Assembly: GCA_035048485.1 (NCBI GenBank)
Contig: CM068587.1
Span: 32,845,001-32,909,000 of the forward strand
Length of the DNA: 64,000 nucleotides
Direction: 5' to 3'
DNA from: Pteria penguin
Lineage: Eukaryota > Mollusca > Bivalvia > Pterioida > Pteriidae
Part shown: positions 11,903 through 24,300 of the stretch, piece by piece
Layout of the letters: the number at the start of each line of letters is the position of its first letter
How positions within the stretch are numbered: the first letter of the stretch is position 1
The notes under the pieces: generated by a model
The model's database searches: none
Seen by the model: the letters and a program-made list of their open reading frames with translations, nothing else
What the model was told of the DNA's origin: nothing
Position numbers and translations under genes: made by a program

Positions 11903-14391
11903 ATGACTGACTCGTTTAATTTTGTAGGCGAGTTATGTGCTCTCCACGATGGAAGGAAGCTTACTGGATACTGTATTAACTGTGGTGTCAGTGTGTGTTT
12001 AACATGTGTCAGCATTACATGTCAAGGTCATACGATAGAGGATAACCTTTTCGAGGTCATTGCTAAGTATGGAACAGAATCAAAGTCTAACGTCGAAAAT
12101 TTTGTTTCAAAAACATTACTTCAGTTGGATCAGAAACTACGTAACATTGACCTCGAAAATAGTGATTGTGAGACCAAGATAAATACAACAAAGGAATTAA
12201 TTCAAAAGCAAGGTAAAGTCGTTATGAATTGTTTGGAGTATATTTGTGTTTTAATTGTTTGTTTTCTTTTATAAACCATAAACATCGTACACCTCTTTCA
12301 TTGTAAGACCTGCTATACCATACTTAAGAATAGGGCTCAGACAAGTTCGATTGAAAAGAATGGGACATTTTTATTTTCCGTAAATGGGGAAAACTTAACT
12401 GAATTGTATACGCTTTAAAATTTTATCAAAAAGGAACTTCTCACCAGGGTTCCGCCCTGGACCAGCTGGGAATCTTAGCAGTCCTCATACCCTTCATCTG
12501 ACTTTGCCTTCTAACTTCAAAAGCTGGGTCCACCTCCGAGTACAGATGAACATTACTATTTGATCACTGGATTAGCTACCACATAGAAAAAGTCGGTATG
12601 GTATTACATCTCGTAACATATTGTTATAGATTGACAACAAAGGAAATCTCTATAGCGCGCCTTACCATCAAACAGAAACTAAGATTTTTATTTATTTTTT
12701 TTTTAAAGAATGAAAAGAGTTAATGTCTAGAAACGACTTCGAGTCCCCTTTTTCTCATTTTCATTTCATGGCATTGGGTGGAACTGCAGTTTTGAATGGA
12801 AAAGCGCAACCTTTAAAGTAGGAATAAGGCAATCTGAGATAATTAGTAGACCTGGTGACCTAATTAATAGTGCGATGAAGTTTATTGGTTCAGTATAGAT
12901 GAACATTACTGTTTGATCCCTGGATTTGCTACCATAGAGAAATTGGTATACTTCCTGTGCGTCGTTGCTGTGTTGAAAACAAATCTCTAACGCACTAATA
13001 AATAAATATATAAATAATACTGAAAGAATAATATTTTTCATAGGCAAAATTTAGGGGGGGGGGGTCCTATCAAACAGAATTAGTTTATTAAAATTTATAA
13101 GAATTTTATATTGAATTTAACTTGTTTAGTACAGGAAATTAAAGAAGAAAAAGATAAAATGATAGATGCTGCTGCAGCAGGAATATTATACAAATTGGAT
13201 AAATGCCAACAAGAAGAACAAACGAGAATTCAAACAATTAAGGATTCCATACAAGCCAGTAGGAAAAGGGTAGAGTGTCTAGTCCAAGAATTTGAATCCA
13301 GAGCAAACACTCCTTTAAAAGCGCTACAGATACAGCACAGTATCATGAATGTTAAGAAAGAGATAGAGCAAGTGGAGGATTTACAATCACTAAATACTGG
13401 TGCAGATGAACTCATTGCTGAAGTGACCAAGGCTGAATTAAGTCAGCTAAAGGATCGGTTTTTATTTGGAGAAATCCATGACGATAGCGAAGAAGATATG
13501 TACAAAGCTTCTGATGGCGTCGAGGTCCATGATGCAACAGAAATACACAGATTCAAACTATTCTCTGGCAATGTACAGAACATAACTTCCACACATCAAA
13601 ATACTTCTTGGATACAAAGCAAAGGTTGTGTGAAATTATTCGATATTGCTGGAAAATGTCGCTTTGTCTTTGATCTTAACAGTCCTATAAATAGCATGGC
13701 ATGTAATAGCAATGGTGAACTCCTGACAACAGTCCCAGATAAACGGATGGTCAAGAAATTCAAAATGGATAATAGTTCAGATATGTTGTTTATAGAAACT
13801 GATAACCTTATTCCATGTGGTATTGCTGTTTGTCCAAATAAGGACATCGTGATGGGTCTTGTGGAGAAACATGATTATAAACTCTGCTCTACGAGTCAAA
13901 GACTCCTACGGGTGTATGACGAATTTGGCCAAAGGCAGAAAGATATTTCCGGGGAAGATGGTGCAAAGAAGCGTATAGTCATTCCCGAGAGGTTAGCGGT
14001 CAGTAAAAGTGGTGATTACATCGCAGTTATTAACAGACTTAATCTACTAAACGGGGAAATATTAATTCTTTATCGCGACAAAGTGAAATATGTTTACCCA
14101 GATCCAAACATCTCGAAAAGAAAATTCTTCTTCGGATTGTTTGGTAAATCAGAACGCGAGAAGTTTGACCCCAGAGATGTAGATTTTGATATTCTGAATA
14201 ACATCATTACCTGTGACTATGAGAGTCGCCGCATTCTACTGATCAATTGTGAAACTTGTCAATTATACAAAGAAATATACACATGTAGTACCTGGCCAAG
14301 ATGTCTGGCGCGCTTTCCTGATCAGAGACTATGGGTTGGCTGCGCAGATGGAGTCGTGAATGTCCTAGAATACATGTCATACGAGAAATAA
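11903..14391 (+). CDS. B-box / coiled-coil / beta-propeller protein, copy 2 (TRIM-like without RING)
   Basis: Exons 11903-12212 and 13130-14391 join in phase 1 (donor AG|GTAAAG, acceptor CTTGTTTAG|TA) to give 523 residues. The intron position and phase are identical to those of copy 1. The B-box-like residues C12, H15, C24, C27, C32, C35, C40 and H43 are all kept, followed by the charged coiled-coil region and the C-terminal propeller-like blocks. Most of the protein aligns without gaps; a short insertion (FFFGLFGKSERE against MLGKSERE) accounts for much of the two-residue length difference. There are no frameshifts or early stops, so both copies look functional. The stop codon TAA at 14389 lies inside an AATAAA hexamer (14387-14392), so a very short 3' UTR is possible. 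Lack of a RING leaves the biochemical role open; adaptor or recognition functions are as likely as ligase activity. Confidence 0.85.
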
Positions 14392-14399
14392 AAAAAATC

Positions 14400-16590
14400 G
14401 TAAAAGAAAACACTCATATACTCGGTTTATAATATACAAAAAGACCAGTTTGTTTACTAGCTGATCTTTGCTCGATTTGTTGATATCTAATTGATATATA
14501 CACATGTGCAATTTATCGAAATCGGCGTGACATCACACTGATAAAAAGAGGATAGTACCCGAAACTTTCCGAGCATGAGCTGGGGGTTATACTCGGTGTT
14601 CATTATAAAGTGTATTGCAACTTTGCTAAATTATATTTTGAGCACTAGGGTTGTATAAATCATAAAACTGCTAAAATTCATTGAGGAATGTTACGAAGAT
14701 TGACTTTTTTGATTTCAAAATATCTGATGTTTTGACGAACTGCAAAGCAATTCCGGTGTATAGATTGGCCATGTCCGTCTACATTTTGGTTAGTTTCTGG
14801 TTGAAGCAATATCTCAGCAACTAAGAGGAGTATAAACATAATACTTCACACTTTAAAATTAAAATCAAAGGACTCAAAAGTCCTGAGAGTCGGCTTTGCT
14901 GATTTTAAGTATGTAATCATTTTACCATGTTAGTGGCGGATTCAGGATTTCAGGAAAATAGGGGGGGGGAGGCAAAAATTAGGTCTTTGTTGCAACTAAA
15001 TCGTCATTATACCTATGTACAAAATGCTAATAGAATTTGCTCTCTTCATACTATCTTACGGCAAAGAATTTGCAATTGCTTGTATCCGAAATGAACGTGC
15101 AATCGACAACTTCATAGCAACAAGTTTTACTGCATTGTTGTCACGAGTCGAAGCTGGGCCAAGGAACGACATTCCTTCAGGTGGGACATTAAATAACCAT
15201 CTTATTCACGATTCTCATAATGTTTTAAGATCATTTATATATATATAGAAACATACAACATTTACCTAAATATTTATATTGCATTTTTGTTATCAGAGGA
15301 AATGCGGGAAGATCGATCTTTAAATTTGTCATATATGTGAAAAAGAACTAAAGTTCCAGAACATGTTGGGGAAAACTTTAATTGAAATATCTCGATAAAA
15401 ACAAGCGATACAAGATCAAGACAAATGCTTTGTCTGGAGAATTACACAATCGAGTACATCCAACGGTGTCGGTGGTAAACACATCGTAAAGTAGTCACAA
15501 CTACATATTATTACGCGAAATTTGAAAACATTATTGCAACTCCTTTTTCGAGTTATTGAAACTAGTTTATGTTTAGCTTAAATTAACTGAGCTAAAGGTA
15601 CATTGTGCTGATCAAGAATTTTTAAGACAACATCAGTAATTTTTCGGCACTTTATTTTTCAGCGGCGTAGTAAGCTCTATATCGGTAGTGAAAGTTATAA
15701 CCCCTGAAAAGAAAGTGATTGCAATGAGTCCGGCTTCGCCGACTCAAAAATTAAAGCTTTCACAACTTTAAATTTATGCCATGACTTTTGATTAATGACC
15801 TTGACCTTGGACTCTGAGCTACTCTTAAGAAACTTTAACTTTGGTTATATATTTTGAATCAATAGGGATAGGGCATTGATACCTCACGCACAGGTTTTCA
15901 TGACGAGTGCTTTCAATTGATATCATGATTATTTACCTAGTTTCGAATTTGCTTTGCAATTCGGCCATCCCATCTTAAGTTTTTTGTTCTTATAAAGCGA
16001 AGATAAATCCCGAGACTTATTCTCCCCCCCCCCCCTCCCCGCAACACATATGGCGCCAATTGCGACTTCGAGAATGCTCGATTCAAAAGCAGGGTTTTTT
16101 TGCTTTGTAAGCTAGATACATGTATATTCAGGGATCTTAAACATCTCTTACTTGTGTAATCTCATATCTGTTGTGTTTGAATTGCATGTATGAAGTTTAT
16201 AAAGTAAAAATTTTAGAAACGAGTAGTCACAGTAGCCATGTACTCACATTATTCGGTTAAACCAGAAGCAATAAGACACACTTAATTTTGTAAACCGCCG
16301 TGACTCGTGAAAGTCTGACATGCTAACTACTCAGCTATGACAGGTACAAATATAATTATGTTTGGTCTTGTACATGTAGCTCTATCCGTAATGCATTTGG
16401 CTTGGTGTTTGAACCCCTTACTACATAGCACTAAATGTTTTAGAATCATTAGCACTACACGAGTACAACGGAATTAATCTTCTTGTGATGAGAAAGGGAC
16501 TCCAAAATATATATACAGTTGAGTTATTCCAAGCATTTTTTTATTTCAAGCAAAGATCAGAATTAAACAGTTGAAACACTTGAATTACAT
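14400..16590. other. No gene recognised
   Basis: AT-rich intergenic DNA. It includes a single-ended GTGGCGGATTCAGGAT motif at about 14934 (see the MITEs at 42811 and 57091), and C- and G-runs near 14960 and 16023. The open frame 15015-15248 carries no recognisable motif. Confidence 0.5.
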
Positions 16591-16599
16591 GGCTGTAGA

Positions 16600-16880
16600 A
16601 TGACTGATATAAAGTTAACCAGATGTGTTGTGAAACACGAATGTACCCAACAACAATAAAGTCCAACTAAGGCAATTTTTTAAAAAATGTAGGTCAAAGG
16701 TCATGAGGTTGATGACCTTGCTTTTATTTGAAAGGGCTTTATTAGAGGAGTAAGCATGCCAAACATAAGTCTCTATCTCTCTTGGTTCAAAAGTTAAGGT
16801 AAAGGTTAATGTTGACAACAGACAACCAAACAGACAAAAAAAAGGACAAACAACAATATGCCGTAAGCATAAAAAAAAAA
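16600..16880 (+). repeat. Interspersed repeat ending '...CAATATGCC'
   Basis: The order TCATTTGAAAGG-like, TTCAAAAGTTAA, GACAACAGACAACCAAACAGAC, CAATATGCC is shared with 27440-27725 and 44440-44660. These are copies of one non-coding dispersed family; no ends with target-site duplication are visible. Confidence 0.6.
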
Positions 16881-18313
16881 TAAATATCCAAAATGCTACA
16901 ATTAATATTGTACATATTTTCAGGGATCATATTTACTCTGCACATTGAGGAAATTAAAATTCTATGGCCATTACTATTGTTTGACAGATTTTTTTATTTA
17001 CAAAGAAATAAACAGTAATACATTTATCTTCATCATTTTTATTTTTTACATACATAAATAATGTCAGATAACCCTCTTTTTTTACATGTAATAATTCTTA
17101 AAACAATGCATAGTGTGTGTTGTCACGAAACAGCTTATTTCACTTTGGACCATGATAAATGAAACATAATCACTAGTAAATGATTTAGATATTATCTCTG
17201 AAAAATATTTAAAGTTTTTTTCTGGTTTTACAGTAAAGGATTCTACATAGTATAGATTAATAGTTAAATGATGGTCACATTGAGTTAATCATTCATATTT
17301 TGCTTATAATGAATATTAAAACTGCAGTGTACAACTATTTTATTTGTATTTCTTGGAGGAGAAATAAAAAATATTCCAGAAATGTATGAAAATCATGTTT
17401 AAATACAGCAAACAACTCTGCAAGGTTGCAGGGTATGGAAACAAGATGCCCAAATGAACCTATAGAACTCACCTGAGCACAATTTGCTGATTTAAACAAT
17501 GGGCTGCTTGAAAAACTTTGCACATATATTCTCATGCATATTGTTTTGAGTACTGACAGAGGACTGTAAACATGATATCACCAACTTTAACTATGTCAAT
17601 ACTGGTCAGATTAAACAAAGGAATCATATATTCAAAACACTTTCAGGTAAATCTTGAAATACAGAGATTTTGATAAAATAAATGAATACTCAATTGCTTT
17701 TCTAAAGTGAACACATCAAGATTATGATACAAAAACATGCGAAAAAGACAAGAAATTTTTGTTCATCTTTTTAAATGGCAAAGTTAACATACAAAGTACC
17801 TCAAAACATTCAAAACCATTTTTTGGTGTAAAATGAAATGAAAAAAAATTGCCCTTACAGATTCGACCTGGTACCCTTCTGCATGCCATTACTGGCTCAT
17901 ATCAACTAAAAAATAATCATAACAGACTGGAGAATTAAATCTTGATATGAATCTTTCAAATAATTCTTGAAATACACCAGTTCTTATGAAATACATCATT
18001 AATACACACTCATTTGCTTCTCTACTTCAAATAAATCAAGGAATGAGACAAAAATGTGTGAAAAAGGCATTTTTTCATAAAAATGCATTCAGAAGCTCTT
18101 AGTAAGTTGAAAATGTGAAAAGTTAATTGACGACAGGCACAGGACAACAGATGACCAGCTGTTGGACAAAAGGCTATGACTATAGCTTACTTGAGACTTT
18201 GGCTCCAATCAACTAAAAATAAATCTTTCCATTATTTTAGCCTCAATGCACAGTGAATATTATCGAATTAGATAAGTATATAATAAATTAAGGGATAAGA
18301 CATCAGATGGTCA

Positions 18314-21300
18314 TTAGTCCAGTATACTATCTAACCAATCTTCTAGATCTTCACATTCTTTGACATCTTTTGAATTTTCTGAAAAATACAAGACAAATAA
18401 GATAGATGACGATCAAATAATAGAAACTGATTTTGATTATTGTAAATCTAACACTTAAAGTTCTGCATAGATGGCATAGACATACATTGAAATGATATGT
18501 TGATGTAAATGTATATTCTAAATGCAAAGTTTTTCTTGGAATGTTTTGGGGTTTTTTTGTTACTGATTTATGCAACACCAAAATTATTTCCCTTATATGG
18601 CAGTGGCACCAATGTGGTGCTTGGATTCAGAACTTTTTACTTACACTACAGACCCATCCAAAGCAATGCAGGATCATATACCTACACTATGGATCCACCC
18701 AAAGCAGTGCAGGATCTTATACCTACACCATGGATCCATTGAAAACAGTGCGGGATCTTTTACCTACACTACGGACCCACTCATGGCATTGTGGGATCTT
18801 TTACCTACACTATGGACCCACCCAAAGCAGTGAGGGATCTTATACCTACACTATGGACCCACCCAAAGCAGTGAGGGATCTTATACCTACACTATGGACC
18901 CACCCAAAGCAGTGTGGGATCTTATACCTACACTATGAATCCACCCAAAGCAGTGTGGGATCTTTTACCTACACTATGGACCCACCCAAAGCATTGCGGG
19001 ATCTTTTACCTACACTATGAATCCATTCAAAGAAGTGCGGGATCTTATACAAACACTATGAATCACCCAAAGCAGTGTGAGATCTTACCTACACTATGAA
19101 TCCACCCAAAGCATTGTGAGATCTTACCTACACTATGGACCCATCCAAAGCATTGTGGGATCTTTTACCTTCATATGGACCCAATAAAGCAGTGCAGGAT
19201 CTTACACCTTCACTATGGACCCATCCAAAGCAGAGCGGGATCTTATACCCACACTACGGACCCATCCAAAGCAATGCAGGATCTTTTACATTAGGGATGA
19301 GCGATTTATCGCCAAGCCGGTATAATTCGATTTTCCGATTCCCGATATGTACCGCAGTCCTTTTTCAAAAAAACAGTTTAAGATCGATATTTCATATATT
19401 CATTCTGCCGTTTTGTTTACTTGCTAGATGGTGAGTGAACGAATGTTTGTTCGAAATAAAAAGGCCAAATACAGAATAAATGTGTTGTTTTATAGGTATG
19501 GGAAGGGGGTCAACTGACTTGTAAATGTTGCCTGTTATTGTCGTAGCATTCCCATTTTCTTCTGTTGAAGTTGAATTAAAGATTCACCAATAGTGAAATG
19601 ACTTTAAAGCAGAATTTTTTCATCATATAAATATTGCACTTTATTCCAATATTTGTTTGAGTAATGCAATATACTGCAATACACATTTTGGCCCACAATA
19701 CTGTAGTATTTTACACACTACAGTCTGCCCTGATATAGAACCTCATCCAATACCGCGTCACTGGAATGACAGACAGGGAGTAGTAGATTACAGAGTTCCT
19801 GAAAGATGCCGGACCTTTGCTCCTGACTGCCTAAATTTAAGAAGGTCCAACTGAAATTTCTACTACGGCGGATCTATTGTCTGACCATAATTCTGCACAA
19901 TGCTAGCTTTTATTATTAATTTCTTTTAGCAGTAAATGTCAGTTTTAAGTTAGATAATAATTTTCTCAAAGGGATCTGCAATAAAAACAATTGTTTTGCT
20001 TCTTATTGACAACTGTCATTCTGATTTTATTGTTTGATATCACTGACATGCATAAATAAGTTGATAAATGGTAACTTCCGGTATTAAAAGAAAAAACAAC
20101 AAACAAACAATGTGTTGTTTAAAAAATCAACTCGTATGCAGATAATTATGGAGTGGCTGATTAAATGGCTGTCTGACAAAAGTAAGGGAATTAACATGAT
20201 TAATACAATATAAAGATAAATATGCAAAAATTTCAAAGGTCCTGCAAACATTTCTACTTTATAGGACCCATGTCCTGCCGCTGTTGAAAATCTTCCTGGA
20301 ACTCTCAAGATTATAAATCACCTACAGATAAACGAGACTGACAGCTGAAAAGGAAAGTAGTGTGTTAGATTTGAAGAATTTGAAATAAGTACCTGAGTTT
20401 GGTTTAACAGATTCTTCAGCATTTTTGTCCTGTTTTTCTGAATTTTCACCTGAAAAATTTATTTGAATTCAAATGATAAAATGCAGGTCAGGCTTATATC
20501 AATACTCTTAACTAAAATTAAGGAATCTATGTATTTGTGAAATGCAACTGACTAATGATATGAATTCAGTTTGGATAAATCAAAATACTACATGAATGAC
20601 CAATGTTAGTTAAAACAAAACTGGAAGCATTTCAGGTCAAATTTAAATTTTTTATGCCCCTGGAATCAAACATGGAGTTTTTGGCCTGTCTCTTTGTCTG
20701 TGGCAAAAAAAGCTTTAACATTTAATACAACTTTTCAACTCTAAAGAATAGGGCTTTCAAATTTCACATGCCTATTCCTTGTGACAATACCTTTCCATCA
20801 CTCAAAAATTTTTGACCTCATGACCTTGATTGTCACCTTTGACCTACATTTCTAAAGGTTATAACATTGGTTACAACTTTTGAATCGTAAAGGTAGTGTT
20901 TCATATTTCACAAGAGTATTTCTTGTGATAAAACTTTTCAGTCAGTACAGTAATTTATGACCTTGTGACCTCGACCATAACATTTGCGCTACATTTCAAA
21001 AACTTTTTCATTGTTTATAACTTTTGAATCATAAGAGGTAGGGCTTTCATATTTATCTTGCGTATTTCCATGGGTTGGGGGGTAATCAAGGTATAGAACA
21101 ATGCAAAATTTGCCTTATTTGGACTGTTGCCACAGGAAGCATTCTTGTTTCACAAATACATCTTGCTTAATACATGTATTTTAACTTCTAAAATGAGCAC
21201 ATGACTATGTCATGAGCTCATTTTAAAAACAAAACAATTTTTAAGTTAGAAAATGTTGATAAAGGTAATTTATTTATGTTACAATTATCATTATTCTGAT

Positions 21301-24300
21301 GGTTACTGGAGCATGCAATCATGTTTTTAACTCCAAGCAACAAAGGCACATGATTCACTCTCTATATATACTGAGTAGCTAGTGACTATCTTAGCCATTT
21401 AAAATCTCATCATATTGATTTCATCACGTTTTGATACAACTTTTCAAGAAATATTTGATATTATAGAATCACCAAAAGACACTCTATTTCTATAAATTTT
21501 AGTTTGACCTGGCCTTGAGATTAATGCTGGAAATACAAGCTATAATAGATGGTACTTAAACAATCATGATTTTCTGTAAACCTCTACAAAAAGGCCAGGT
21601 GGCAGAAATTTTGGGGAAAAAGAGGGTCTTTTTGAAAATATATTTATGAACTTTCCATGTAGTGAAATATCATTTTGCAATACAGAGAACACAAAAAGAA
21701 TTTACAGCAGTTAATTAAGCACCTGTTCCAATCACATAAATAATTTGGTCCAATGACCTGAGCACCTGTTCCAATCACATAAATAATTTGGTCCAATGAC
21801 CTAAGCACCTGTTCCAATCACATAAATAATTTGGTCCAATGACCTAGGCATCTGTTCCAACCACATAAATAATTTGGTCCAATGACCTAAGCACCTGTTC
21901 CGATCACATAAATAATTTGGTCCAATGATCTAAGCACCTGTTCCAATGACATAAATAATTTGGTCCAATGACCTAAGCACCTGTTCCGATGACATAAATA
22001 ATTTGGTCAAATGGCCTGAAACATCTGTTCCAACAACTTGTTCAAATGACCTAGAGCAGCTGCGACACAATTTAATTTAAAACATTTATAATTAATGTAA
22101 AATTTACCTTGCATATTCTGCGATTTGTTTACTTTGGCTTGAGATTGTTCTGATTGCGAAATGGAAACTGAAGAAGGTGTATCCAATGACAACAAGAAAT
22201 CAAGGTCATTCTCTACCAGAGAATTAGAATTTACTCCCAAAATTTTTGAACGTTTTATATCAATTGAATGTTTTTCTGAAGTATCAGTTGATGCAGTCAT
22301 TTTTTGCAGTAATTTTTTGTCCTCACATAGTTTTGAAGATGATGTATCAATTTTATTATGAAGTATTTCAGATCTCTTTGGGTTTAAAGGGGGTGTATCA
22401 CATTTGGTTGCTATGGTATCAGAATGACTTGAACATAACTGTGAGTTCATATTGGCATCCAACTCCATTTGTTTGATTTCCTCCTCCTACAATTAAATCT
22501 ATATATCAGTAATTTAATTTCATATAAAACCTCTGACTTATTGATCAAAGTATATTTAATTACAGGTCAATAACCTGATTTGTCTTTGATTCATGATATA
22601 AAGAGTGGCAAATGTTACATACATGCAAGTTTTTATGGGGCCGTTCTTGGGATAAATGACATTTTTCTAGTATAAATACCACATTTTCTTTACTTTGCAA
22701 TGTTGCAAGCTTTTTTGGAAGTAACAAGCACACTTTTTGAAACTTTGTATTTATAGCATTTTCCTGAAATCAATGTTAAATTTGAAAGGCTTTAGGCCAT
22801 TATTAGTGTCGTTGTTAAATCTACCACACCAGTCTGACATATTTGCCACTGTGTCCAACATTGTAATTCACAGAGCATAATCTGCACAAGGCATGATTAA
22901 TGTTTATACTACTTTCTTCAACCAGGGTTAATCTGTCACTATTTGTACTGCATTATAATTTGTTCTGTGCATAAAATACCTTTAATGAATAATTAACAAT
23001 TACAACAATACAAACCCTATCACATCTGATATATGCTGAGGCAAATAAATTAAGTATCAAACTGATTCAGATGTTTGTCAGGTGAAATGACAATCCATGA
23101 TGATCACATATTGATCACATGATGCCCAATCTGCCAAAAATGAGGCTCATGTAGACAAAATAGCAACATCCTAGAATACTAGTATGAAAAACAAATTTAT
23201 GGGGAAAGTGGTGTCCCGCTGGGATGAGTTTTTGGAGATCAATTTCCATGGATTTATGGCATCCTGCCATGATGTATTGCATGTATGGAGTAAGGTGATA
23301 GCACCATTGGGAAGGCAAATGATACATTCATGCACATCTGAACTTGAAATAAAAACCAGTAATTTTACCCAAAAAAAAATCAAGCAAACCGAAAACCTCT
23401 TAATTACTAAATGATTGAAAAACAAATGAATGATAAATCGAAAACTTTGTTTTGATTCAATGTATTAGAATCATTTTTAACATTTCTGAGATAAATTTGT
23501 TTGAACGGAGCATATTTTGCGGATTATTAAAGTATGCAATATCCGAAACCAAGTCATCACTTCATATCCCTAAAATGCCTTTGGACCAGGTGAGCTCATA
23601 AAAATCCAAGACCTCACTCTTTTTTCTGTATTTCTATTACCAACACAGACACTTCAAAACCATGTACTAACTGAATATAAAAGTAATTAAAAAATCCTGG
23701 ACATTCTGAGGTGTTCGAAAGTCCACTGTATATATTTTTATGCCATTTCAAGGAAATGATGACATTGAGTATTGTTCACAGTTCAATTTTGACTGATTCC
23801 ATGCATCTGCAATATGGATAGCTAATACTTAAGGATCTGAAACACGCCAAGGCTTTACTTGACAGTTCTGGGTAAACTCACACATATCCAGAGAGAACTT
23901 GATATAACTAAGGGTCTGGCAAGGCTAAAAAATGCAAAACCTCGTAACAACTTGGCCATGGAGCACTTCATCAAACTAGTACACACTTTCAGAAGTTTTT
24001 AAATGGATATATTTATGTATATTTCAGAAAAGTACCAGGTACATACTGTGAATTTCTTTTTGTCAATTTCTAGTCGTTCATACAAAGGAAGACATTTCAC
24101 TGTAGTTGCTATTGATGATAAATCTAATCTAAGAAACAAAGAGTCTGATTGTTCTTCAACTTCTTCCCAATTATCTTCATCTTTAAATCTGAACTGTGAA
24201 GATACAGCACCTAAAAATAAACAACAGAGAACAGTTGGTTTGTTGTTTAATTAACCAAAATGCTGGTAGCCAACGTTTAGTGTAGGAGTAAATGCTCAGG

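Noticed and set aside
13230..13847. - strand ORFs inside B-box gene 2 (and 4960-5181 in gene 1)
   Set aside because: Antisense shadows of conserved + strand coding sequence.
18541..19434. 159-residue repetitive ORF and companions (YTMDPPKAV...)
   Set aside because: The 41-bp tandem repeat is open in all frames; no start context, and it lies in an AVEN intron.
21719..22055. CRISPR array
   Set aside because: The repeats are contiguous 43-bp units without unique spacers, in a eukaryotic intron.
22161..22476. + strand frames at 22.2-22.5 kb
   Set aside because: Antisense to AVEN exon 4.
24003..24254. + strand 83-residue ORF
   Set aside because: Antisense to AVEN exon 3.
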